64,000 bases of DNA. Source: Eutypa lata. Its lineage: Eukaryota > Ascomycota > Sordariomycetes > Xylariales > Diatrypaceae. The stretch lies in NCBI GenBank assembly GCA_022661535.1, contig JAKULF010000008.1, positions 434,001-498,000 of the forward strand. The letters run 5' to 3'. How positions within the stretch are numbered: the stretch's first letter is position 1; each line of letters begins with the position of its first letter. The notes beneath the pieces are model-generated. The model was not told the origin of the DNA. It did no database searches and saw nothing but the letters and a program-made list of their open reading frames with translations. Positions 9,224 through 21,736 of the stretch are shown piece after piece. A program made the position numbers and the translations under genes.

Positions 9224-12120
9224 GATTTGCGTAGTACGTTAGGCCCAATGGATTTGCTGCATTCGAACGGTTGGCCCTGACTCATCCGAACGCAAACAAA
9301 CACTCCCTAGTGTCCGTCCATAGAAACAGTGAAGGTAAGGGAACAAGACGACGAACTTCGAGACTGGCGCATCTGTGGTTTTTGTCTTGGGGCATATGCA
9401 GATCGCTAGGGGGGACGAAGACTGTTGCTGCGGTGAACGTAGGTGATTTGACGAAGTTGCGGTCTGACCCTTGGGTGGTCCTAGTTGAGCGACGATAACT
9501 CTTTAATTCAATTTCCCAGGTGCGTTCTATGGAGTTGATGTGGGTACCCCTAAAATCATAGACTATACCGGGTGACAGGTCATCGACGGTGCTTGTCTAT
9601 AAGTGGAGGGACGAGAAGAGAATCAGCTGTTATTGGTAGGTATACTGGTAGGTAGACTGGTAGGTCAAGCTCGCCGAACTGTCGACAGGATCATTTTCTG
9701 CAATTATGTTCCAGATTGTATGCACGTAGGTGTGGACGGTGTCGTGCCGTAGTTAGCGGCGACCGTTCAGTTTACTGGCTAGACTGCTTTCGTGCTGGGA
9801 AATGGGTCAGAAACGGGAACTATGACTAGGGTTCTGAGCCGCCGAGATTTATTATCACGATTAGTTGAGCTGGAATTTTGATTCGAATGTTAGATGGAGA
9901 TCAGTCCACCGGTATCCTCTGCCGGAGAGATAGACGTCGAATCATAATAATCGTCGGTGAAGTCGATGTCTAAAGACGCAGGATAACGACTCGGATGACG
10001 TTACTACAGTATGGAAAACTTAGGGTGATCGCGCGTTCTTTTAGATAGTCGCATGTAAGTAAAAGGCGGTCTAGAAATTCAACACTTGTTGATATTTTCT
10101 AGACTCGATTGAAGGCTAGAATTGGTATCGTGACCCCGCTTAGCCCTAGCAGCATGGGGGTTGCTGACGCTATGGATCAAGTTTGACTTGACCCGGGTAA
10201 GTTAGGACGGGAACCGATGGGGGAGCTGCTTTTAGGTGCAGAATTTATCGATTTCCAACCTCACGATGTTGTGGGTTGAACGTTGCCGCGCCCCTCTTCT
10301 TCAGTTCGTAGTGAAATTTTCAATTTCCAGAAGGAAGATATGCTTGCTAAGAATTAGAAAAATTGGGGGTTCAACAAGAATAAGGAAGACCAACTCTGGC
10401 TTGCAGGTTTCTTCTTAAAAAGAGTCCCCGTCGCCGGCACTCTCGTCGTTAGCCGCTTCCCCTGCAGGTCTCCCGAATGAACGCTTGCTTTCTGCGTGCA
10501 GTTGGGGTCGATATGAGGCTGCTAGCACCTTTTAAAGGTCGCGATAGGCTTGTGGAGCCAACCGGCTGCGATCCGATTTCGCTGAACCCCTCGACGGGGA
10601 TGGATGTTATATAGTTATCCGAATACACCCGGGTCGAAGTGCGTTCCCTGCTGTAGATTTGCGCGGTGCTTTTCTCTGCGTAACTAATGATACATATAAT
10701 AAGTGGTATTATGTAGGAAATGTGCGATTTCTTCGTGTTGTTTGTCGCAGATGTCAGTACCTACTTATTACCATTTGATTGAAGTTCAGTGCCACCAGTG
10801 GTTGAACAAATCATGAAGTCATGACGTGTATTAATCCGGGGATGGTATGATATACCTACCTCGGATTGCTTTCACATGCTTTTTTGATTTATTCAGTTTT
10901 GCATTACATTACAACAGAAATCATTTTTATTTGATACAGACCTTCTTTTCACATGAAGCTTGTCACGGTGTGTGTCGTATTTGCACCTCGGGACCTGCAG
11001 TATCACCTGCGGATGTAGGTATTCTTTTCCCCATCCCCAGTCGCCATGTCGCGTGGTCAAGTGACTGCATTTCATATTTCTAGTTGTGAAATCCAGGGGC
11101 AAGGGGTGTCCGAGGAGGGTGGTAGTGGCCGGAAGCTACTGTAGGAGGTATCGTCCATCCTATCATAGGGGGGCTTTTTAGTCAACCCAGTTTAGGGAGT
11201 TGTCAGAACCTTAGCGGAAGAACCCACTCAATGCAACCCTGGTGGCCGACCGGCTTTCCCCACTACCCGCCTGCCGCCTACCTACCAGTACACACATATG
11301 TACTACATACATACCAAACATACATACACGTATGTAATTATGTAAGTTTGACCTCTCTAAATGGGGAACAAATATAATATTTAGTCGTGCCGTAGCCAAC
11401 ATGCAGATCGAGTGATGCAACTAACTATTCGGTATACGTACAAAATATGATATTGCTCTTCCTCTCCTGACAACTAATGATCGACCTATTATTGTTGGGT
11501 TTTACGTATTCCTGCTGCTACGGTTTTTCCTATTAGTTAGGTTGGTCGAGAATGCACCAAGTTAGTTTGAATTGCTTTGGAAACTTGATATGTTTATGAT
11601 CGCAAGCAAACAGCAAACAGTGAACTACATAGCATTGCTTATGTTAGAACATCGTATATATGCACCGAGAGTACCAAAGATGAACATATCACAAGCACAC
11701 ATGTGCTCAACCCCTTTTGCATACCAGGCGACACACCTGTTCATGCACTCTCCCTAGCGGCCAAACTAATGTGGCAAAATGCGTTTTGTGGCGTACTCCT
11801 ATGACATGACATACAACTGTATAACTAACATCCAACCCGAACCTCTTTAAACTTGCCCTTTAATGTTTGCAATTGTGTACATTATATTCCTGCTTATTGA
11901 TTTAAACATAGCATTTCTTTACCAAAGCACCCAGAGGAAATCATGATCACCTGTCTTCTTTCAAAGTAAGAACCGTTATATACTAAAAATATAGTCTGGA
12001 AACCGACGCTAGTTACATAGGACCAATAGACTCGCATATCATATTGACAACTTCCCATAGTTATGTTGTTTCGTGACACATCAGCTACATACCAGATAAT
12101 GAACATTATATGTAGACATA
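9224..12120. other. Long gene-free stretch
   Basis: Nearly 2.9 kb with only short open frames, none showing a conserved motif or plausible splice partners. A GGTAGGT motif recurs three times with spacers at about 9636-9665. Stretches near 10,850-11,080 and 11,570-11,760 stay open for 60-78 codons but their composition is not coding-like. Confidence 0.55.
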
Positions 12121-13421
12121 TCAAGCCGGTGTAATAATAGTAGGGAACGGATTCCCAGTCCATGATCCAGTCACTTGAACTACCTCCACCAACCCACTCT
12201 CTCGACAGGAGGGGAGCTTGGCCTGAACATATTCCAGAAGCTCGCTCTTCCAACTCTCAATTACGTTGCTTACTCCTCCCCGGACCCCACCATCCAGGAA
12301 CATCCCCATGCACGAGTCTAGCACCATCATAAACGTGGCGTGCTGCAAGCCGGGAAGCTGGGAAATGCGGACGTCGAGCTCCTCCCAAAGAGCCAGATGG
12401 TCATCGATCTGCTTTTCCGCCTTCATCATAGAGGGACCGCAGTTGATGAAGATCCGTTCCAACTTGGTCAACGAAGAGACGGCTTGGACTAGATTTGGCA
12501 ATAGCCATGCTTTGCTTGGGTAGCCCGACAAGTCAATGCTTAAGTTTCGGAGTAATCCGACCTGTGAGAGATTCGGGACCGCGTTATCTACAAGGAACAG
12601 AGGTTAATCACTAGTTTTGCATTGATGGCTTAGTGAAAATCAATACCTTCATCTTCGAATTTCAAAGCAAGTGAGAGGAGAGATGATCTCGCTTTCCCCA
12701 ATAATCTGGAAACAATCCGGTCGTCATGGCATGTTACAACTATTGTTTTCAAATTCTCCAAAATCGGTAGCTGCATTAAGCAAGGCACAACTCCTGCCCA
12801 AGTCCCCTCAGCGTTCCCATGGATAGAGAGGTGGTTGAGGCTATTCAGCTGAGCAGGCTTGGTTAAAGCCCGTTGGATATCCGCAGCGTCAATATTGTCA
12901 CTTGAGAAGTTGATCGATCCCAACACCAAGACCTTGAGCCTGGGGTTTTGGAAGGCGAAAAAAGTCAGGTCGGATAGCCTCTCTGCCTCTAGGTGCTGGA
13001 TAGTAAGCTCCGAAGTGACCACGCCTGGACGTAAAATCTCTTCTCGCGAGCTGTCGGGAACTTCTCCGAAGTTGAAGAACTCCAGGTTCACTTTCGAAAT
13101 GGAGGTGAAGTGGTTCGTGACAGTCGACAGCTCCTCCCACCATTCTGCGGCCTCCTCTGGGTCGCGATCACCCATACATTCTCTTTCGTCAATGATAAGC
13201 CCCCCGAGATGCCGCGGGATGTTCGTCTTCCCGTCTCGTATCACATTGAGCAGACTTTCCGGAATCTCGCCAGGGATGAACAAGGTGATTCGACCCCAGT
13301 AGATCTCCCGGCAGGGAACGAGCCAGTCACGACAGACTAGGCTCCCAGCTTCAAGGTCGCCCTCGCCTAGGTACCCAAGGATGTGGCGAAGCAACTCCGG
13401 AGCGAGGGCGGAGATAGGCAT
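12121..13421 (-). CDS. F-box protein (first of two neighbours)
   Basis: Two exons, 12647-13421 and 12121-12587, joined across a 59-nt intron (GTATTG donor, TTGTAG acceptor). The product is about 413 residues. An F-box lies at the very N-terminus (LAPELLRHILGYL, then LEAGSLVCRDW). The rest has spaced hydrophobic/Leu patterns such as LKVLVLGSINF, LNHLSIHGNAEG and ILENLKTIVVTC, like a divergent leucine-rich-repeat array. F-box proteins bring substrates to SCF ubiquitin ligases through Skp1; here the substrate is unknown. A second F-box gene lies about 970 bp upstream in the same orientation. Such genes are expanded and fast-evolving in ascomycetes. Confidence 0.85.
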
Positions 13422-14387
13422 CCTCTCGGCGGTAGTTGAACAAATCAGTTGTTCAATTGAATAAACGATATGCGGACAAACTCAAAAGGTACCATAAAGG
13501 GAGATATAGATAGAATTACAGGTTCTATGCCTGCAGCATATAGACAGCTAAGCGCATTTGAAGCAAAATACGGAGGATGCAACTTGACACGGTTACTGTT
13601 ATCGCAAACTAGCAACCAACAACAGGATCCTTCCAGCAGTAGCTATGTATGCCAAAAATTATAATTGGTTACTTGGTCAACCCACCGGGATTTAATTATT
13701 TTAACAAATAAAGTGGGGATGCCTACAGATACCAATTACCTGCATAGGTAACATATCCATGTATCACAACCTCAAAGGGAAGAGGCCAACGTCAGGTTGC
13801 AGGCAACGGTTGTACTTTTACATGGACTGACGCAAAGGAATATACGCAATAATATCTTAACCAAAACCGTCACATTACTATTGCAAGAGTTTGAAATGTT
13901 TAATAATATAAACAGTGCCTAATAAAACAATAAATGTACTAAATGTATCTTGAAACATGTGTGGTAATTTTACAAAGGAAACGAGATACTGCTACTGCTA
14001 CGTAAGTAGTCACAATAATCATCATGTTCGTTCGAAATGATAAACACGGCTACGATCACTTAGACTACTGTAAGGCAACGACGGAAAGGGTAAAACTGGT
14101 GACTGAAAAGATCAAGGGGAGGATTAATAGAACAAAACACACAAGTTTATAGGACGAGGGATGCATCTCAGCTAATCTTTTCCAGCAAGACGCAAAACAG
14201 CAAGGCTGTGGTATGATCTAATTAATATACATAAAAGAGCATCCGCTCTTCTCACCCTGGGACCATTCAACGATGTTTACCAGTGTAGCTGAATAGGGAT
14301 ATGAACCCCGTAATACCAGAATCAATCTCTGCTGTCCTCCTTCGCTCCATTGCAACGCTTGTCTATGGATGGAACAAAGCCGTCTAC
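13422..14387. other. Region between the two F-box genes
   Basis: AT-rich, about 970 bp. The short plus-strand frame at 13470-13664 has no family signature. This region must hold the promoter of the downstream F-box gene and the 3' end of the upstream one. Confidence 0.6.
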
Positions 14388-16278
14388 TTAGGGCGAATTG
14401 TTGGGCCTCCGCGAACAACAACACGTATAACAAACGCAGTGAAATTCGGCTCCAGCCCCCTCAGCAATGCTTCGAACAGTGTCAGAAGTCCAAGAGCCAT
14501 TAAAGAGAAGCTTGCAATCACCACCAACGACGCCGTAATCACTGCCGTGGTTAACACGGAGTCTTGAAAGTCCGGATGCCGCGACATCGAAGTCCCGCAG
14601 CAGAGCCTTCAATAACTGAGGACCTAGGGCAAGCTCGAGCTTTGAGGACCGCGTTACCCAGAGCTCCAAAGTCTTGAGTGATGAGGGGAGTATATCCCGG
14701 AGACGGGGCACGGCTTCTATCGCTCTCAGCTCACGCGTTCTGATTGCGGCCTCGCTATTATCGTCCTTCTTGTCCCCAGGCTCGACTCCTAGAAAGCAGA
14801 AGATGGGGACATCTAAGCTATCCAATCTCTCAAACTCGTTGAGAGACTTGACAGGCACAATTCCATCAGTTCCAATGAAATCTAGTTCAAGTTTGAACTC
14901 AAGAACAGTCAGCGATGCCCCACTGCTCCGTCCTAGTGCCGCGATAAGTCCCCCCACATCTAAGGACTTTCTCTCGGTTTCCCCTCCGTTGAACATACTC
15001 CCATCACACTCTAAGACAATTATATCGAGAGATGGCGCCGCATAGTCCAGGAAACGTGCAAATGAAGTAGGGCATAGAACCCCATATATAAAGCTCATGT
15101 TACGGAGGCCACGGCGAGGTGGACTTGGATTTCCGGGTGAAGAAATAAGCGCAGACGATGATATGGACGGAGATTGGAAGGGGGCTGAAGAAAATCTAGA
15201 CGAAGGGTCAAGTTCAACAGCTGCGCAATGTGTAGTGTATATGTCATCTAGAGTATCTAGGGCGAAGAATGGCTTGTAACAGCATAAGGGTATGGTTATG
15301 TCGTCAGGCTCATCGTCGTCGTCGTTGGTTATAGGAGCTATTTCAGGTTGAGTTAGACTGCCCAGATTAGAAAGTGCAGCGGTTTCTCCCTCTCTGGCAC
15401 CACGGTTATAGTCATTGGCGTTGCGGGCAATGCAATTCAGAACTTGACGAAGTTCTGGATACATCCTTCCATGGTTGCTTGCGGGATTGTCGTTAAGCAA
15501 ACGTAACCCTTTGGTCCAAGACCAAGCACTGATCTTTATCGCAGAGACATTAACAAGGAGTGTCAGGATGAAAATGAAGCTATGCATCTGGAATGCATAG
15601 CTTGGCCCAACACCATCAAGGGGGTCTTTCACTGCAAAATATTGAGTCAGTAATTGTTCTTTGTAAATAACCTAGTGAGGTATGGAAATTTTGGGGAGTG
15701 TCCTGTTTGAATGGCTTCAAGTGCTGAAGCCAGCCATAAATTGAGGAAAATAATGACGGGAATTGCTTACTGTTGAACATCTTATCGGCCCAAGCTTCAA
15801 CATCGACCCCAGATGCACGCAGATATCGTGATCTCGTCACCAGATTCCTCATCTGCCGGACTGCAGATTCATTGTTCCACCACTGACACTTTCCCTTGTT
15901 GCGTGCTTGTAGTTGGGTTTTCATGGTGTAGTTAGACGACATAAATCCTGCACCGATCATAACTCCGCACCCAAAATTTAGCTCCTTGATGTACGCTGGG
16001 ACAATCTCGTCCTGAACAGCGACTGTGTGTATGAAATCCAGTGCTGTCAATAAAGTTGGATCTGCGTTCTGGGCATCTTCACTGTGTTCAAGTCCGAACG
16101 TCGACCACAACTTCTTTCGCTCATTGTGAGCTGCGATGAGAGGAGTTCCCAATGCGTGGACATGTTTGCAGGTGAGCATGAAGTTCTCGAATCCGGAGGG
16201 AAGGGTGAATCTAATGACTTTGGCGATGAGTTCGTTAGGCAGGAGCATGAGCGCTCTGCCTTGTGATTGAGACGCCAT
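14388..16278 (-). CDS. F-box protein (second of two neighbours)
   Basis: Two exons, 15771-16278 and 14388-15631. The 139-nt intron (GTAAGC donor, TTTTGCAG acceptor) joins in frame to give about 583 residues. The N-terminus carries an F-box-like segment (LMLLPNELIAKVIRFTL, NFMLTCKHVHALG). The central part contains an acidic patch (NDDDDEPDD) and a Ser/Pro-rich linker, followed by Leu-patterned repeats (LTVLEFKLELDF, LKTLELWVTRSSKLEL). The extreme C-terminus is uncertain: from about 14590 downwards a second frame also stays open and encodes a hydrophobic stretch, so an unrecognised splice near there could change the last 60 residues. The likely role is an SCF substrate adaptor. It shares little sequence with the neighbouring F-box gene beyond the F-box. 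Confidence 0.75.
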
Positions 16279-18249
16279 TTCGTCGAATTATTCTTAAGTA
16301 GGGGTGTACAGTGATTAATGCCGATTTTCAGATTGATCTAGGTTGCTAGGAATATTGCCAGATTTAGATTTGGCTTTCAGACTGACTTCGGACTTTGCAA
16401 TTCTGTAGTTGTTGGTGTTTTGGGTTGTGTTGTTGTTTAAGAATTGGTATGTCGACATGTAGGTAGGTAGGCATGAAGTAACCCTAGCGTGCCTGCCATT
16501 ATTTCCCAACCCTTCTAAAGAATCAACGTTCCTATTATCTTGCCTAGCGTCCTTCTTGGTATTGTACCTACCTAGGTACGTACCAGACATACCTACATAT
16601 ACAGGTATGTACATACATGTACCCTGGTGCCTGAATACATGCAAAGTTAACATGCAAGTTAATTACATGCAGTGAATAAGTAGTTGTTATATATTTAATA
16701 TCTTAGCGACGCATAAGGGATGTTAGGAGGTTAACAAGAACTAGTCAAAAGGAGAGACTGGGATGACACAAAGGATGGTATTATTCAATAACCCAAAGGA
16801 CGCAGTAATATCGCGTAGACATATTAGATTGTCGAAGGTAGCACGTAATTATATATGGCTCACATATAATAAGGGATTGCATCATACTATACAACAAGAA
16901 ATGGGAGTAACTTATCCAAATAGGCTTTACAAGGGGATGTCGATACTCACTGTGCTGTATGAGCTGTAAAAAGAACCCAGCAGCCATCGTTGTTACTACG
17001 TAATCCAGTTTGCATGAAATAGTAGAGGTATAGTTGATACCGTGGAGCATTTAAGTTGTTACGAGACATGAAGTATTTCTGATATGTTGATTGCAGAGCT
17101 GTTTTGAAAACCAAACAGTATTGCTGTTAGCCTCTAGAGTAAATATTATGTTATATAGCAAGCTAAACAAATGCTACAAGTTCGACAACGTATGCGTGAC
17201 TACATTTAAGAAGCACTTTGTACTAATAAAAATAAGAACCTCTCTTCGTGGGACATTTAAACCACCACGAAGCTACGTTCGGATGTTTGTTTAGCATTCA
17301 CTCATATTAGCACAAGGGATTGCACATTAGTAATAAGTTCTTACCTTACTGACTCCTATTTAATTTCCCTATAAAATCACATCGTGTGTACGAAAGCTGC
17401 AGTACAAGGCTATTGCGGTTGCTCGTAACTTCACCAGGGCCACTCTCAGATGTGAACTCAAAGAATCTTGGTGGGGATTATACGAGTTACTGAAAATTCA
17501 ACACATACTCCTCATATTCAATAGTCATGATACAGTCTGGAGCTGTAGTTATGCCAATATAGGTCCACCGAGGTTGTAGATATTAGCTTTCCATTGAAGG
17601 GCCTTGACAATCCATGTCCTACTAGGTAACATAAATCAAAGGGGGGGTTTTAAGCGCTTTGCTGTGGAATAACACTGAGCATTCAATACAGCCTATGAAT
17701 CCCTGATCTTTATTCGTAACGTTATTCAAGTATAATTAATTCTGGCACTTAGCCAATATTTACGTTGCCTGACACAAATTAGAAATCTTGCCCATCGTTA
17801 GTTGTTAGCGCAGAGGCAGCTTCTCTACAGGTCCTCCACTCAGGAAAGGCCCCTTTGGGTGCCATTTCGTGAGCGCCTCTGTTGTCAGGGAGTTGTACCA
17901 CAGAGTGATAGATAGAAACAGAGCCTAGATGTAGGATCTAAGGACCAATAATGTCTGCTTTCTCTTAGCTATCTCGGAGTAGACACCCCTATATCTACCC
18001 TCCAGTGCCTAGTCACAGTCAGAAGAAGGGCCAAATTTATCCCCTGACATCTGTGACCCTGCCCGCTTCTATGGTGGGCAAGTGCAAAATATCACCAGTT
18101 TCGAGATTAAGCAGACGACTCTCCTGCAAGGGTCGATACACTCTCCTAAGACCCGAATCGTTCGATATCTTGACGGATCACCTAGTCCAAGCACTAAGGA
18201 CGGCGTGGAAGGATTTCGTTAAGTGGCAGTTGTGTCGCTCGTGTTATCT
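16279..18249. other. AT-rich intergenic stretch
   Basis: About 2 kb, rich in A and T, with scattered stops in all frames. Short frames at 16763-16969 and 17091-17294 show no motifs. TACCTACCTAGGTACGTACC-like tetramer tracts lie near 16567-16585. I see no gene. Confidence 0.55.
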
Positions 18250-18510
18250 CTAGGCCATCCGTTTCTCATAATAGATAGTGCCTGACGATTTTCCGGGCCG
18301 ACCCATATTCGGAAGCCAGGAAACGCTCTTGATGCGGATCTCTCCGAGGCCTATTAATCTCAGACGAATCTCGCGCTCCACTGCCTGCAGTGAGTGGATT
18401 GGAGGAACGTCAGCGTCGTACGTAGGAAAAACATTTAATGCAGCTGACAAAGCCTTTATGTAGATAATCACAACAAAAAATAGGCCCAGGAACAATTTTT
18501 TTTCTTCCAA
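18250..18510 (-). pseudogene. Possible relic of a non-LTR retroelement gag-like ORF
   Basis: A minus-strand frame of 86 codons contains SLQAVEREIRLRLIGLGEI followed by RIKSVSWLPN, then ends at a stop. The pattern of charged helix followed by I-K-S-V-x-W-L is reminiscent of the ORF1 (gag-like) proteins of fungal LINE elements. No reverse transcriptase, zinc knuckle or poly-A end was found nearby, and sequence downstream on the same strand reads open only in pieces. I give this as a tentative fragment; it could equally be a decayed host gene. Confidence 0.25.
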
Positions 18511-18794
18511 GCTCTACTTACAAATTCATACAATCTCATAATCCCGTGTAGTCATTCTTGATAAGAAGTGGAGTGTTCGGTTCTTAATTGTACCGCAGAG
18601 AACAACAGGTGACGTAATTAGTAAGCAGCAGAGAACCTTGAGTACTGGGGCAGTGATGACATAAAGCTACCCAAAGCCCATTTCTATACTTAAACTTGCG
18701 TCCAGGACCCCAAGTGTATATTCAACAGCTATTCTCATTCAACAGGTTCATGACCAGTAGATTAATCCAAGTTGCCAACCAACTCTCTCCCACA

Positions 18795-19803
18795 ATGAGC
18801 GATATTCACTTGTACACTGCCCAGACGCCAAACGGCATCAAGGCATCAATTGCCCTTGAAGAGCTGGGTTTGCAATACAAGGTGGGTGCCTCTAACCTAA
18901 CCACCCCCCCTATTTCAGCGTATATCAGGACATAGCTAATGATCGTAGACAACCCAAGTCGAGTTGAGCAAGAACACGCAGAAGGAGCCATGGTTTCTCG
19001 AGATCAATCCAAATGGAAGGATTCCTGCCCTAACTGATAAGCTAGAGAACGGGGAGCCCATTCGAATCTTCGAGTCAGGTTCAATTCTGCAGTATCTTGT
19101 TGAACGGTATGACAAGGATCACAAGATCTCGTACCCCCCTGGAACGAAGGAGTACTACGAAACGAACAACTGGGTGAGTGGACTTGGCCTTTCTAACCTA
19201 ATCCTATGCGGATAATTCGACTTACGCTTAGTTGCAATAGCTTCACTGGCAAATGGGTGGCCTCGGCCCCATGCAGGGACAACTCAACCACTTCTTCCGT
19301 AGGTGTTGATTTGTAATCACCCCCTTATAAACCTCCAGCGACTAACTAGAGACAGGCTACGCGCCAGTGAAGATCCAATACGGCGTCGACCGGTACAAGA
19401 ACGAAACCCGGAGACTGTACAGGACCATGAATACGCAGCTGCAAAAGACGCCTTTCTTGGTGGGCGATAAGTGCACCATTGCAGACATCGCGTCCTGGGG
19501 TTGGGTTGCTGCCGGAGGTAAGCGCATTCCGTTCCGGGTCCAGTCTAAGTACCCAGATTCTATATTACCCGATGCTAATGTGTTCACCGTGTAGCTTGGG
19601 CTGGAATTGATCTAGAGGAGTTTCCCGAACTGAAGCAATGGTTGGAGCGATGCGTTGCACGACCGGGCTTCGAGAAGGGAAGACACGTCCCAACTAAACA
19701 CACCGCTTTAGAGCACTCCAAGTTGAGCCAGGAAGAGATCGATAACTACGCGAAAGCGGCCAGCGCATGGGTCGTGCAGGGAATGAAAGAGGATGCGAAA
19801 TAG
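18795..19803 (+). CDS. Glutathione S-transferase, Ure2/YfcG-like
   Basis: Five exons: 18795-18881, 18949-19173, 19241-19298, 19356-19517 and 19595-19803. The four introns are 58-78 nt with standard ends, and all joins are in frame, giving about 246 residues. The N-terminal thioredoxin-fold domain is recognisable: LYTAQTPNGIKASIALEELG, INPNGRIPALTD (cis-Pro loop) and the glutathione-binding FESGSILQYLVERYD. The C-terminal helical domain has WQMGGLGPMQGQ and FLVGDKCTIADIASWGW (N-capping box). The family conjugates glutathione or acts as a disulphide oxidoreductase on electrophiles and peroxides. An in-frame upstream ATG at 18750 would add 15 residues (MTSRLIQVANQLSPT), a basic, hydrophobic extension that could target mitochondria. 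The gene converges on the dioxygenase gene at 20295-21736. Confidence 0.92.
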
Positions 19804-20294
19804 GGAACTGAGAGATCCATCTAGTCTAACTACTAGTACATAGTCCTATAAACACCAATACCAGTCTAGCCAGTTCGTGGAGGGTTGGTAAATATGGGAG
19901 TATCGATAGGTACTACACCCAGCTGACGACAGCTCATGGTAGAATTACGAACGTTACAATATTTTCAAAGCCTCAAAGTGTGAAAACTCAGTATGTGCTA
20001 CCGTTCTACCAAACCCCGGTCTCACAGTCTCGAGTGTTACGTGGACAAGACAACCCGAAACCCTCGCGGTCGAACAAATTTTGAACATAGAACTGGACTC
20101 TTCAGAGTCCAGCATAGCACAACTATATATCTCTCCAAAGTAGGTGATCACGAGTAATATCTCAAGACGAATCAGCGCTCCGTCCTCTAGGTACCGTCAA
20201 GTTTCATGAAGCGCAGCTAACTATTCCATTCCAGGACTTGGCGCTCTATTTAACTAGAACCAAGAACATCCCCTTAAACTACTTACTCCATCAG
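19804..20294. other. Convergent 3' region between GST and dioxygenase genes
   Basis: About 490 bp with no coding evidence; it should carry both transcription terminators. Composition is ordinary. Confidence 0.65.
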
Positions 20295-21736
20295 CTAGTC
20301 GGTCCTCTTAATCGTATTCCCCATAGCCCTCGACCGCTCCTCAATCCACATCCTCGCCGTCCACCTCTCAGCCTCCGGCTTGCGCGCCGCACCGGGCGTC
20401 AGGTCTTCCAGCACGACGTCGTCCTCGGGGCGCACGAAATACACAACGCTATACCGATCCAGCGCGGCCTGGGACCCGGGGGCTGCCACGACGCGATGCT
20501 TGCCGCTCGCGACGCGAGCACCCGTGAACTCGCGCATCGCGTCCCCGAGGTTGCAGATGGCGTGGCCGGGGATCGGGCGCACCCACTCCCAGACGCTCTC
20601 CTCTTTCCCTCCAACCCCCTCCTCGCTGCTGGCGCGTCTGTTGTTCTCGATCTGCAGGCCGCCCAGCCAGTTGAAAAGCAGCGTGACCGAGCCGAAGTCG
20701 GTGTGCGCGAACGTCGTGATCTTCGTCTCGGCCTCGGTGCGCGTCGACTCCCTCCCGGCCTCGTCCGGGTCCCCGGGGCCGTACGTCAGGCGCACGTGGT
20801 CGCCGCTCCGGGCCTGCAGCCGGTGCTTCGACGCCAGCTGCTCCGGCGGGATGCCCAGCCGCTTCGCCAGCAGCTCGAGCACGACCAGCCCGACGCCGTG
20901 CGCGTTGCGCATGAAGCCCGCGAAGAGGGGGCGCGCCTCCTGCAGGAGTTCCGGGTACGGTACCGGGTGCTCGCTCTGGCCGAGCACTGTAAGGTCACAT
21001 CTGGGGTCAGCTTTTTGGTCTACTTTACTTTGGGCAAATAAGAAGGAGGAGGAGGAGGAGGAGGAGGAGAGCGCCCCTGAGAGAGACAGAGAGAAGGACA
21101 CGCCAAATAGGATAGGAGATGACTCGATAAAACTCAAAGCCTGCTTACTTACCATCATCTTTGCTCAAGTTCCAAAACTCGCCGACATCGCGGCGCTCAT
21201 GGGGGTCGCCCTTCGCCACGTTCCCGGGGCCTTTATAGCCAAAGAGGGAGCGCCACTTCGCCATGGCGGCGTCCTGCTTGACGTCAGTCGGCAACCGGAA
21301 GGCGTGGTGGCCCAGCCTCTCGAGGTCGTCGGCGGCCGCGGCCATGGACCGGCCGAGCTCGCTCGTCGTGCAGTCCAGGTAGAAGAAGCCGTGGCTGCGG
21401 CAGGCGTCCCACACTATATTGCATGCAAAATATCAGCAATAGCTTCGTTTCTATACGGAGTTGTTCGTGGAGTTTTCAAGGAGAACTCCCGAGCATACTA
21501 CTGCTACTACTACCACCCCTTTTTTAAGGAACTTCAAAGCACTAGCTAGCTGCGAAGGGAAGGAAATAGGTACGTAGCCTCGGATCGGAAATTCACTTAC
21601 GGTCTTGTTCTGCCGCTGGGTCGCGGTTCATGAGGCTCTCTAGGGAAATTTGTTGGATGGGCGCTTGTGGTAGGTGGGCGGGGAATACCGGTAGTATAGC
21701 CGGCGTTCCCGGGCGTGCGGTGGTGCTATGTGGCAT
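20295..21736 (-). CDS. 2-oxoglutarate/Fe(II) dioxygenase, isopenicillin-N-synthase-like
   Basis: Three exons, 21601-21736, 21153-21413 and 20295-20986, give about 362 residues. The N-terminal DIOX_N-type segment includes LWDACRSHGFFYLD. The catalytic jelly-roll has the iron ligands His227 and Asp229 (AHTDFGSVTLLF), His296 (SGKHRVVAAPG) and the 2-oxoglutarate-binding Arg310-x-Ser312 (DRYSVVYFVRP). The product should therefore be an active non-haem iron oxygenase acting on a small molecule; many fungal relatives belong to secondary or hormone-like metabolism, but no substrate can be inferred here. The introns are long for the window (187 and 166 nt), and the second contains a (GGA)n run. The third exon is clearly GC-richer than the flanks. 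The start ATG (MPHSTTARPG) is the first in frame. Confidence 0.92.
21044..21069. repeat. (AGG)n microsatellite inside the dioxygenase intron
   Basis: A purine-only trinucleotide run lies within intron 2 of the dioxygenase gene. It reads open in the flanking frame and could be mistaken for coding Ser/Glu repeat sequence. Confidence 0.85.

Noticed and set aside
9224..12120. Hidden multi-exon gene
   Set aside because: I checked the short frames for joinable exons and family motifs on both strands and found none.
20380..21549. A 389-codon plus-strand open frame over the dioxygenase gene
   Set aside because: It is a shadow of the GC-rich third exon on the minus strand; it runs through both introns and shows no domain, whereas the minus strand has complete catalytic motifs.
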